DNA of 9,636 nucleotides from CAYRTD01 sp964426915 (GTDB lineage Bacteria; Bacteroidota; Bacteroidia; Bacteroidales; GCA-2748055). Under the pieces are notes generated by a model. It saw only the letters and a list, made by a program, of their open reading frames with translations. It did no database searches and was not told the DNA's origin. A program made the position numbers and the translations under genes. The DNA lies in the NCBI GenBank assembly GCA_964426915.1, contig CAYRTD010000144.1:1-9636 (forward strand), read 5' to 3'. Of this stretch, positions 1-6,097 are shown piece after piece (position 1 is the stretch's first letter; each line of letters opens with the position of its first letter).

Positions 1-163
1 AAATTTTTGCAGCAACGCAGAACCGAGTGATAACGAGCTTCGCAACCGCACGCTGCCGCTGAAGCTTTAGCGTAGGCGCCTGAAGCTTTATGCGAACGCG
101 GTCACGAATACCGCTTAAAATAAACATTGGATGAGTATTTTGGACATTATGGACAGACACTCT
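1..163. repeat. Left flanking repeat of the 410-1197 cassette
   Basis: Three parts have counterparts to the right of the cassette. Bases 1-16 are the exact reverse complement of 1229-1244, and 1-20 match with one mismatch. Bases 142-158 are the exact reverse complement of 1203-1219 (GGACATTATGGACAGAC). Bases 46-102 are a REP-like palindrome repeated in the same orientation at 1292-1348. In addition GACAGACACT at 152-161 recurs in direct orientation as GACGGACACT at 1411-1420. The left copy may extend beyond the window. The two inverted blocks are adjacent on the right but about 120 bases apart on the left, with the REP-like unit between them. No coding frame is supported here. Confidence 0.75.
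46..102. repeat. REP-like palindromic repeat, copy 1
   Basis: This 57-base unit starts CCGCACGCTG and has the core AAGCTTTAGCGTAGGCGCCT. It is nearly identical to 1292-1348 over its first 43 bases and then diverges. Its arms (GCTGAAGCTTTA and TGAAGCTTTATGC) pair less well than those of copy 2. Bacteroidota and other bacteria carry families of such short intergenic palindromes. Assignment to a particular family is not possible from sequence alone. Confidence 0.7.
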
Positions 164-409
164 TTAATCCGGCATGGATACCCGTCACCCGAAAGCAAGG
201 CCGAGAGTTCGTTTTGGCTTGATTTTTTGCTACTGTGTGACCAATGGGGCTCTAAAAAAGGTATTTTACCCCCACAATCCTAATAAAAGATATTTCAGGT
301 AGCAATTAATGAGAGCTTTTTTTACTTACTTTTAGAACCTCATATTCTCCTATTTGTTAATATCAATAAATTACATTATCTTAATTTCATAAAAATAAAT
401 ATACTTTGT
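164..409. other. Non-coding leader upstream of the small ORF
   Basis: No convincing gene is seen. Bases 180-235 resemble a sequence that I recall seeing repeated between genes in Bacteroidota, but I could not verify this. Nearer the gene there is an AT-rich dyad, AAATTA at 368-373 and TAATTT at 382-387 with an 8-base spacer, which could be an autoregulatory operator. A weak promoter-like pair is TTTG at 353-356 with TATCTTAA at 377-384, which matches the Bacteroidota -7 consensus only partly. None of these is firm. Confidence 0.3.
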
Positions 410-574
410 ATGAGTGCTGATGAAATTAAAAAATTAAAGCTAATTGCAGAGAAAACACGGAAAGAAGCCAGAACAAAGCAAGAGATTCATGATACTTTTC
501 TGTCTGCTGGGATTGTTGATTCCAAAGGAAAACTAAAGCATCCCTACAAAAGTATTTTTGATCCTCAAAAATAA
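410..574 (+). CDS. Small charged protein, candidate antitoxin of an ART-like toxin
   Basis: A 54-residue protein starting ATG at 410 and ending TAA at 572-574, too short for most gene callers. The N-terminal half is rich in Lys and Glu and looks like one charged helix (MSADEIKKLKLIAEKTRKEA). The C-terminal half has the compact phrase SAGIVDSKGKLKHPY. No transmembrane segment or signal peptide is visible. It ends 11 bases before the GTG start of the larger downstream gene in a different frame, so the two are very likely co-transcribed. Small charged proteins directly upstream of a larger enzyme-like gene are the usual shape of type II antitoxins. That role is inferred from size, order and composition, since I do not recognise the family with certainty. 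An alternative is an accessory subunit of the downstream protein. Confidence 0.6.
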   Translation: MSADEIKKLKLIAEKTRKEARTKQEIHDTFLSAGIVDSKGKLKHPYKSIFDPQK

Positions 575-585
575 TATTCAATTCT

Positions 586-1197
586 GTGTATACCTCCCGA
601 TCAAATCTGGTATTAGGTTTTCATGGGTGTGAAGAAGAAGATCAGAAAAAGCTGCTTAATCTTAAAACTATTATTAAAAAAAGTGATAAGAACTATGATT
701 GGTTGGGTCATGGCATGTATTTTTGGGAAAATAACGAAAAAAGAGCACTTGATTGGGCTAATCAAAAGAAACGTGCCGGCACCCTGAAAAAACCGGCATC
801 TATAGGTGCAGTTCTTTCACTGGGAAATTGTTTAGATTTATTTGATTCTTTTAGCATTTCGATATTACAGAATTATTATACCCTTTTTGTGGAGGAAGCT
901 GAAAAATTAGGTTTTAACCTCCCTGAAAATGAAAATCATCCAAAGGACAAGAGTAACAACAAAGTTCTAAGAAAACTGGATTGTGCAGTTATTGAATATA
1001 TGCATTCCTTGATCGAAAAAGAAGATTCCATGGAATCCATCGATTCAATCAGGGCTGCATTTGTAGAAGGAAAAGAAATATATCCAGGGGCTGGTTTTAA
1101 TGAAAAAACACATATTCAAATCTGTATACGGAATCCGAATTGCATTAAAGGATTCTTTCTTCCAAAGAGGAGGAATAACGATTTTAATCCTATATAA
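586..1197 (+). CDS. Putative ADP-ribosyltransferase-fold protein, candidate toxin
   Basis: A 203-residue soluble protein with no signal peptide or membrane segment. The start is GTG at 586. The frame upstream is closed by a TGA at 559-561 and no ATG lies between. Three motifs in order recall the H-Y-(E/Q) arrangement of PARP-like ADP-ribosyltransferases: GFHG with His13, GHGMYFWE at 41-48 with Tyr45, and a conserved-looking C-terminal block (AAFVEGKEIYPGAGF, then HIQICIRNPNCIKGFF) in which Gln178 may be the third position. In PARP-type enzymes the HG and GxGxYF motifs bind NAD. The protein is probably one of the unnamed bacterial families of this shape. The gene directly follows the 54-codon gene, and the right flanking repeat begins 3 bases after its stop. 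Toxin activity is inference. It could instead be a housekeeping NAD-using enzyme or a non-catalytic relative. Confidence 0.65.
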   Translation: MYTSRSNLVLGFHGCEEEDQKKLLNLKTIIKKSDKNYDWLGHGMYFWENNEKRALDWANQKKRAGTLKKPASIGAVLSLGNCLDLFDSFSISILQNYYTLFVEEAEKLGFNLPENENHPKDKSNNKVLRKLDCAVIEYMHSLIEKEDSMESIDSIRAAFVEGKEIYPGAGFNEKTHIQICIRNPNCIKGFFLPKRRNNDFNPI

Positions 1198-1237
1198 ATA
1201 GAGTCTGTCCATAATGTCCGATATCTGTGTTGCTGCA

Positions 1238-1285
1238 AAAATTTTAAATCCTCATATACGCTAGTATACTGCGGTTTAAAATTTT
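1238..1285. repeat. Nested AT-rich dyad
   Basis: The arms AAAATTTTAAA (1238-1248) and TTTAAAATTTT (1275-1285) are perfect reverse complements of 11 bases. Inside them TATAC (1255-1259) and GTATA (1264-1268) form a second dyad around GCTA. The right arm shares the 16-base string CTGCGGTTTAAAATTT (1269-1284) with 5682-5697 behind the phosphorylase gene. It could act as a bidirectional terminator for the cassette or be part of a mobile repeat. Confidence 0.65.
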
Positions 1286-1291
1286 GTGCCT

Positions 1292-1348
1292 CCGCACGCT
1301 GTCGCTGAAGCTTTAGCGTAGGCGCCTAAAGCTTCAGCGACACGCGGT
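1292..1348. repeat. REP-like palindromic repeat, copy 2
   Basis: This is the best-preserved copy. The arms 1300-1316 and 1326-1342 are perfect 17-base reverse complements (TGTCGCTGAAGCTTTAG) around the 9-base loop CGTAGGCGC. CCGC at 1292-1295 and GCGG at 1344-1347 can extend the stem past a small asymmetric bulge. Copies 1 (46-102) and 3 (8250-8285) are more diverged. Confidence 0.8.
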
Positions 1349-1370
1349 TGCGCGCCTTGATCTCGAACAT

Positions 1371-1396
1371 TCTGTTCCGATAGCTATCGGAACAGA
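1371..1396. repeat. Perfect 26-bp palindrome
   Basis: The sequence is perfectly self-complementary around the centre 1383/1384, with the core TTCCGATAGCTATCGGAA. I recall the core CCGATAGCTATCGG as frequent in Bacteroidota intergenic regions, which I could not check here. It may form a cruciform or act as a terminator-like hairpin. No T-run follows on the plus strand. Confidence 0.8.
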
Positions 1397-1488
1397 CTCT
1401 CGACTCTATTGACGGACACTAGGTAGTATCTCCCGGGTTCTTTGCTTTGAATTATACCCATACATGCTATAAAATATTTTTTTCTCCG

Positions 1489-1498
1489 CAAACGTTTG
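1489..1498. promoter_or_regulatory. Possible LacI-family operator upstream of the maltose genes
   Basis: CAAACGTTTG is a perfect 10-base palindrome with the central CG typical of LacI/GalR-family operators. Maltose loci in Bacteroidota often include a LacI-type regulator, so the position upstream of the transporter fits. It lies 55 bases upstream of the -33 element of the promoter below, which is not the usual place for simple repression. No LacI gene is in the window. The role is inferred from the motif and context. Confidence 0.4.
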
Positions 1499-1553
1499 AA
1501 ACGGGCCTTACAGGCAGCCGGAATTATAATCATCTAATATTCAGTAAAAAATA

Positions 1554-1586
1554 TTTGCTTTCTATGGTTCTTTTTATCTATTTTTG
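1554..1586 (+). promoter_or_regulatory. Bacteroidota-type promoter for the maltose operon
   Basis: TTTG at 1554-1557 and TATTTTTG at 1579-1586 are separated by 21 bases. This matches the Bacteroidota primary sigma consensus TTTG-N19-21-TAnnTTTG at every defined position. It would give an untranslated leader of about 190 bases before the transporter start at 1787. In an AT-rich stretch such a match can arise by chance, so the call rests on the good spacing and the lack of a better candidate. Confidence 0.5.
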
Positions 1587-1613
1587 GCTTTGAAACAAAT
1601 TATTTCCCGATAA

Positions 1614-1730
1614 TTACTCTCTGATCTCCCAATGTGTTTCAGGAAACAATTCCTTTGTTTCCGGATTTTCCTTTATTGTATTTTAAATATCAGTCCATTT
1701 TTGCTGAGTCAACCTGTCCTGTATGATTCT
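1614..1730 (-). pseudogene. Possible relic of a gene end on the minus strand
   Basis: Read on the minus strand, this stretch gives RIIQDRLTQQKWTDI, then TAA at 1685-1683, then NTIKENPETKELFPETHWEI followed by RE and the stop TAA at 1616-1614. Composition and phrasing on both sides of the internal stop look protein-like and stay in one frame. A TGA at 1733-1731 closes the frame upstream and there is no start codon. This suggests the last 38 codons or so of a lost gene. The family is not recognised. It overlaps the end of the leader that serves the transporter gene. The stretch is short, so chance is a real alternative. Confidence 0.3.
1642..1662 (+). other. Leader hairpin
   Basis: GGAAACAA (1642-1649) and TTGTTTCC (1655-1662) form a perfect 8-bp stem with loop TTCCT. 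A weaker alternative, GTTT(CAGG)AAAC at 1637-1648, uses the same left arm, so the two structures exclude each other. Both lie in the predicted leader of the transporter mRNA. The T-run after the stem is weak, so it is not a clear terminator. Confidence 0.4.
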
Positions 1731-1786
1731 TCATTTTGAACCGCTGGTATTTATTGTTTTTTTTCACTCCTTAAAAGAAAATAATA

Positions 1787-3292
1787 ATGAAAAGGAAACC
1801 AAAACTTTCCTTCTGGCAAATCTGGAACATGAGTTTCGGATTTTTCGGGATCCAGTTTGGATTCGGCCTTCAGAATGGAAATGTGAGCCGCATTTTCCAG
1901 ACACTTGGCGCTGAGATCGATCAGATACCTATTCTATGGATCGCAGCCCCGGTTACCGGATTAATCGTTCAACCCATTATTGGTCATATGAGCGATAATA
2001 CCTGGACCAGACTTGGCCGCAGGCGTCCCTATTTTTTGTTTGGAGCTGTATTTGCCTCTATTGCTCTGATATTAATGCCGAATTCACCCACTCTCTGGGT
2101 TGCAGCCGGCATGCTCTGGATCATGGATGCTTCCATTAATATTTCTATGGAGCCATTCCGGGCTTATGTAGGGGATATGCTTCCAAATCAGCAACGGACA
2201 CTTGGGTTTACCATGCAAAGTTTCTTCATTGGAATCGGAGCATTTATAGCCAGCTGGATGCCCTATGTTATGGCGAACTGGTTGAATTTTTCCAATACCG
2301 CTCCGGAAGGCCGGATTCCCGATACCGTAAAATATTCCTTTTACTTCGGGGGAGCGGTATTTCTTCTGGCAGTATTATGGACGGTAATAAGTTCAAAAGA
2401 ATATTCTCCTGAAGAGTTAGAATCCTTCACAAAGGAAGAGGAGACTTCGGATAAAAAAGTCTCCGATACCACCGATGCTCCCGGAAAATATCTTCGCAGA
2501 GGTATATTGTGGACAACGGTCGGTATTATTGCTACCCTTCCCATTATATGGTATAACCTTGAAAAAGAGCTTTACATATTATCCATTGGCATCGGGGTTT
2601 TCGGACTTCTTCAGCTCTTAAGTGCTTTGCTCATAAAAATGAAAAAAGAGAAATCGGGCCTGGTAAGCATTATAACAGACCTGTATCGTATGCCCTTAAC
2701 TATGAAACAACTGGCCCTTGTGCAGTTTTTCTCATGGTTTGCGCTTTTTTCCATGTGGATATACACCACCCCGGCTGTTACCAGTCATATTTACGGAACA
2801 CGTGATCCCACCTCACAACTCTATAATGACGGCGCAGATCTGGTGAGCGGCATGTTTGGATGGTACAATCTTTTCGCTGCAGGATTCGGTTTGCTTATCC
2901 TGCCCGCTCTTGCGAGACTTACCAACCGTAAGATCACACATATGACAGCATTGATTATAGGCGGATTAGGACTCATCTCTGTTTATTATCTCTATACTCC
3001 CCAACATATGATATTTTCCATGATTGGTGTAGGACTTGCCTGGGCGAGCATTTTAGCATTGCCTTATGCTATTCTTACGGGTTCACTTCCCCAACATAAA
3101 ATGGGAGTCTATATGGGAATTTTTAATTTTTTCATTGTCATTCCCCAGATCCTTGCAGCAACCATCCTGGGTTTTATGGTGAAAGAAGTTTTCAAAGGAG
3201 AAAGCATTTACGCCCTCCTTTTGGGAGGAGCCTCCATGATAATTGCTGCTATACTGGTATTATTCGTTAAGGATGTGGCCTCTGAAAGCTGA
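1787..3292 (+). CDS. MFS sugar transporter, SLC45-like, probable maltose importer
   Basis: A 501-residue integral membrane protein of the major facilitator superfamily with about 12 hydrophobic segments, predicted to import maltose or related glucosides by symport at the inner membrane. The loop after the second membrane segment carries the family signature DNTWTRLGRRRP (70-81). The phrase EPFRAYVGDMLPNQQRTLGF (122-141) is typical of the SLC45-like sugar carriers found in Bacteroidota maltose loci. An acidic, Lys-rich loop around 205-235 separates the two six-helix halves. The ATG at 1787 follows an A-rich leader (AAAATAATA) and gives the expected short cytoplasmic N-terminus. The maltose phosphorylase gene begins 51 bases downstream, so import and intracellular phosphorolysis are coupled. 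Exact substrate is inferred from that neighbour. Confidence 0.9.
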   Translation: MKRKPKLSFWQIWNMSFGFFGIQFGFGLQNGNVSRIFQTLGAEIDQIPILWIAAPVTGLIVQPIIGHMSDNTWTRLGRRRPYFLFGAVFASIALILMPNSPTLWVAAGMLWIMDASINISMEPFRAYVGDMLPNQQRTLGFTMQSFFIGIGAFIASWMPYVMANWLNFSNTAPEGRIPDTVKYSFYFGGAVFLLAVLWTVISSKEYSPEELESFTKEEETSDKKVSDTTDAPGKYLRRGILWTTVGIIATLPIIWYNLEKELYILSIGIGVFGLLQLLSALLIKMKKEKSGLVSIITDLYRMPLTMKQLALVQFFSWFALFSMWIYTTPAVTSHIYGTRDPTSQLYNDGADLVSGMFGWYNLFAAGFGLLILPALARLTNRKITHMTALIIGGLGLISVYYLYTPQHMIFSMIGVGLAWASILALPYAILTGSLPQHKMGVYMGIFNFFIVIPQILAATILGFMVKEVFKGESIYALLLGGASMIIAAILVLFVKDVASES

Positions 3293-3294
3293 CA

Positions 3295-3312
3295 GGATCC
3301 TTAGCTGGATCC
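3295..3312 (+). other. Intergenic GGATCC hairpin
   Basis: GGATCC (3295-3300) and GGATCC (3307-3312) are separated by TTAGCT. Each is self-complementary, so together they can form a 6-bp stem with a 6-base loop in the mRNA between the transporter and phosphorylase genes. It could stabilise one side of the transcript. There is no T-run, so termination is unlikely. Confidence 0.35.
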
Positions 3313-3343
3313 GGAATTTCAGACAGACTAAAACTTTGGATTA

Positions 3344-5662
3344 ATGAAACATAATTATAAAACAGATGAGTGGAAGGTCATTGAAAAAGGTTTTGATCCT
3401 TCCCTGCAAAAAGCATCGGAAAGCATATTCAGCCTGGGAAACGGCAGAATGGGCCAGAGAGCTTTCTTCGAAGAAAAATATTCAGGGGAAAGTCTGCACG
3501 GTATCTATATTGCCGGGGTATATTATCCTGATAAAACACGTGTGGGATGGTGGAAGAACGGCTATCCGGAATATTTTGCAAAAGTACCCAATGCGCCAAA
3601 CTGGATAGGCATCGGAATAACAATTAATGGTGAAGAACTCGATCTTAATAAATGTGAAGTTCATGATTTCTACCGGGAATTAAATATGAAAGAAGGTTTC
3701 CTTTTACGAAAATTCACCGTCAGCCTGAATAATGGAAATAAAATTTCTGTTGAAGCAAAACGATTCCTGAGTATGGCCAATGATAACATCGGTGCAATCA
3801 GGTATGCAATAAAATCCCTGAATTTTAACGGTGAAATCGAGTTCAATCCTTATATCGACGGAAATGTTAAAAATCAGGATGCAAATTATAACGAAGTCTT
3901 CTGGGAACAGGATGAAGAAAAAGCAGAAGAGCAGTTTGGTCAACTGGTAGCCAGAACCAAAAAATCGGGCTTCTATGTATGTATGACCATGAAGTACGAG
4001 ATAGAAAAAAACAGTATACCCCTTTCACCAAAGCCGGAATTAATTGAAAAACCGGGATACACAGCAAATAAGGTGAATGTCGCGACAGAGGAGAATGATG
4101 AAATAGTTATGTACAAATATGTTTCTGTGCTGAATTCCATGAATCATAAAAGAACGGAAATTACTGAGAACGGAAAAAATATACTTTCTGAGGCCATGTC
4201 AAGGAAATTTGATCTTCTGCTTAAGGAACACAAGGAGGTCTGGGCAGGAAAATGGTCACACAGCGACATCATCATTGAAGGAGATGAAGCGGCACAGCAG
4301 GGAATCCGGTTTAATATCTTTCATTTGAACCAAACCTACACCGGCCGGGATGAGCGCTTAAATATCGGTCCTAAGGGATTTACAGGAGAAAAATACGGAG
4401 GAGGAACTTATTGGGATACAGAAGCGTTTCTGATACCCTTCTATTTAAGTTCTGCTCCACGGGAAGTTTCACGGAATTTGCTCATTTACCGGTATAAGCA
4501 CCTGGAGAAGGCCATTGAAAATGCCCGGAAACTCGGCTTTGATTCCGGAGCCGCATTATACCCCATGGTCACCATGAATGGAGAAGAGTCGCACAATGAA
4601 TGGGAAATAACCTTTGAAGAAATCCACCGGAATGGCGCTATTGCCTATGCAATATATAATTACATATCCTATACAGCTAACAAGGAATATCTTGCCGAAT
4701 ACGGTCTTGAGGTTTTAATAGCAATTTCACGATTCTGGAGGCAAAGGGTGAACTGGTCGGATGTGAAAGGAAAATACGTAATCCTCGGGGTAACCGGTCC
4801 TAATGAATATGAAAACAATGTGAACAATAACTGGTATACAAACCGGCTGGCTGTCTGGACTCTTGAATATACCCTGGAAGCACTGGATTATGTAATGGAG
4901 GAATTTCCTGCCCGTTATACGGAAATTATTGAAAAAACCGGTTTTCAAAACGATGTGGAAATTAAGGCATGGCGGGATATAATTGAAAACATGTTTTTTC
5001 CTTACTCTGAAAACTTCCGGGTATTTCTGCAGCAGGAAGGTTTTCTGGACAAGGAGCAATTAAAGGTTTCCGCTTTATCACCGGAGAATAAGCCCCTGAA
5101 TCAGAAATGGTCATGGGACAGAATATTACGTTCGGTATTCATCAAACAGGCAGATGTCCTTCAGGGAATTTTTACTTTTGAAAAAGACTTCGATCTGGAA
5201 ACCATTAAAAGAAATTATGACTTTTATGAGCCCCGGACTGTTCATGAATCCAGCCTCTCGCCATGTATACATTCCATACTGGCAGCAAAATTAGGAAAAA
5301 AGGAAGATGCCTATAATCTGTATCTTCGTACCTCCCGGCTTGATCTTGATGATTACAACCATGAGGTTGACGAAGGATTACACATAACGAGTATGGGTGG
5401 AACCTGGATGTCCGTGGTATATGGATTTGGAGGTCTGAGAGTAAAGGATAATATGCTGATTTTCAACCCGCTGGTTCCCGACAACTGGAAATCCATTTCT
5501 TTCCTTGTCAAGTTCAGGGAAAATGTGCTAAGGATCAAGATCTTCGATGATAGCTTTGAAATGCATAATGAAGAAGGGCCGGATCTGGTATTCCGGTTAA
5601 AAGAAGAGGAATATGTTTGCCCCGAAAATGGAATGTTTAGTACAAAAACCGATAGAGAATAA
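3344..5662 (+). CDS. Maltose phosphorylase (GH65)
   Basis: A 772-residue cytoplasmic enzyme, the usual length for the family. It splits maltose with inorganic phosphate into beta-D-glucose 1-phosphate and glucose, with inversion (EC 2.4.1.8). An N-terminal beta-sandwich (about 1-270) precedes an alpha/alpha barrel and a small C-terminal sheet. The barrel starts near FTGEKYGGGTYWDTEAF. The loop SHNEWEITFEEIHRNGA, with His417-Asn418-Glu419, is the form seen in maltose phosphorylases rather than trehalose or kojibiose phosphorylases. The general acid is Glu488 in GPNEYENN, equivalent to Glu487 of the Lactobacillus brevis enzyme. KQADVLQ, HESSLSP (634-640) and HITSMGGTW (680-688) match the phosphate-binding side. 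No signal peptide is present. It follows the transporter gene in one apparent operon. Specificity for maltose is well supported by motifs but not proven. Confidence 0.95.
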   Translation: MKHNYKTDEWKVIEKGFDPSLQKASESIFSLGNGRMGQRAFFEEKYSGESLHGIYIAGVYYPDKTRVGWWKNGYPEYFAKVPNAPNWIGIGITINGEELDLNKCEVHDFYRELNMKEGFLLRKFTVSLNNGNKISVEAKRFLSMANDNIGAIRYAIKSLNFNGEIEFNPYIDGNVKNQDANYNEVFWEQDEEKAEEQFGQLVARTKKSGFYVCMTMKYEIEKNSIPLSPKPELIEKPGYTANKVNVATEENDEIVMYKYVSVLNSMNHKRTEITENGKNILSEAMSRKFDLLLKEHKEVWAGKWSHSDIIIEGDEAAQQGIRFNIFHLNQTYTGRDERLNIGPKGFTGEKYGGGTYWDTEAFLIPFYLSSAPREVSRNLLIYRYKHLEKAIENARKLGFDSGAALYPMVTMNGEESHNEWEITFEEIHRNGAIAYAIYNYISYTANKEYLAEYGLEVLIAISRFWRQRVNWSDVKGKYVILGVTGPNEYENNVNNNWYTNRLAVWTLEYTLEALDYVMEEFPARYTEIIEKTGFQNDVEIKAWRDIIENMFFPYSENFRVFLQQEGFLDKEQLKVSALSPENKPLNQKWSWDRILRSVFIKQADVLQGIFTFEKDFDLETIKRNYDFYEPRTVHESSLSPCIHSILAAKLGKKEDAYNLYLRTSRLDLDDYNHEVDEGLHITSMGGTWMSVVYGFGGLRVKDNMLIFNPLVPDNWKSISFLVKFRENVLRIKIFDDSFEMHNEEGPDLVFRLKEEEYVCPENGMFSTKTDRE

Positions 5663-5664
5663 GA

Positions 5665-5697
5665 ATCCGCTGCGTCGGATGCTGCGGTTTAAAATTT
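5665..5697 (+). other. Hairpin and repeat fragment after the phosphorylase gene
   Basis: ATCCG (5665-5669) and CGGAT (5676-5680) can form a 5-bp stem with loop CTGCGT just after the stop codon. It is followed at 5682-5697 by CTGCGGTTTAAAATTT, identical to 1269-1284 in the right flanking repeat. It may be a weak terminator between convergent transcription units or the edge of a decayed repeat element. Confidence 0.35.
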
Positions 5698-5700
5698 CAC

Positions 5701-6042
5701 TCATCCTTCATCCATATTATCCAGTCCCCGGCAAAAATGTATCAAATCTTCCTGTTTGTATTTCACCCTGGAAACATCATCGTTTTCATAACCATGTTCG
5801 GAGAATAATTCCTGTATTTTTTTATTTCTTTTTGGAATTTCTACCAGGGGATTATCTCCGAATCCTGCATAAAAACATTCATCCTGATCAACATAGGCTG
5901 GAGAGACATATTTTTCTTATGAATGCTCTTTCATTTGTCCGAGTAATTCATTTTCAATCATCAGCAGGTCCCTGTTAAGCCGTAAAAGGTTATTTCTTAT
6001 CATTACAGCCGGCCTGGTAAAATAAATTTCATAAATATTCAT
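5701..6042 (-). pseudogene. Small gene downstream of padR, split by an in-frame TAA
   Basis: From ATG at 6042 the minus strand reads 41 codons (MNIYEIYFTRPAVMIRNNLL to the end GQMKEHS), then TAA at 5919-5917. The same frame continues for 71 more codons (beginning EKYVSPAYVDQDECFYAGFG, ending GLDNMDEG) to TGA at 5703-5701. Both halves look like ordinary soluble protein, and together would give about 113 residues. The gap from the padR stop is 55 bases, so they were probably co-transcribed. AAAGGA lies just before the ATG. I do not recognise the family. A nonsense mutation or a base-calling error explains the break best. A functional 41-residue product is the alternative. Confidence 0.5.
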
Positions 6043-6097
6043 TTCCTTTGTACCCTCTGTGTCATATGTTCTTCAATCGTTTCTATGTGACTTATTT

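Larger units (their letters stand above)
1200..1420. repeat. Right flanking repeat with three consecutive hairpins
   Basis: The block begins 3 bases after the ART-like gene. It contains inverted copies of left-flank segments (1203-1219 and 1229-1244), a dyad at 1238-1285, the REP-like unit at 1292-1348 and a long palindrome at 1371-1396. Its own ends are also inverted repeats: AGAGTCTGTCC at 1200-1210 against GGAACAGACTCT at 1389-1400, with one extra base. Bases 1200-1400 could therefore be a MITE-like unit by themselves. GACGGACACT at 1411-1420 matches 152-161 in direct orientation. No coding frame is supported. Confidence 0.7.

Noticed and set aside
1..1420. CRISPR array
   Set aside because: Only two well-matched repeats at unequal positions, with genes between them. 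There are no regular spacers and no cas genes.
1723..1914. A 63-codon plus-strand frame at the start of the transporter
   Set aside because: It mostly overlaps the transporter gene in another frame and shows no protein-like features before 1787.
4727..5059. A 110-codon minus-strand frame inside the phosphorylase gene
   Set aside because: It is the antisense shadow of a strongly conserved gene and has no features of its own.
5613..5978. A 121-codon plus-strand frame downstream of the phosphorylase gene
   Set aside because: It overlaps the phosphorylase end and lies opposite the protein-like minus-strand frame at 5701-6042. Its translation is low-complexity in style (many His, Pro and Phe) and matches nothing recognisable.
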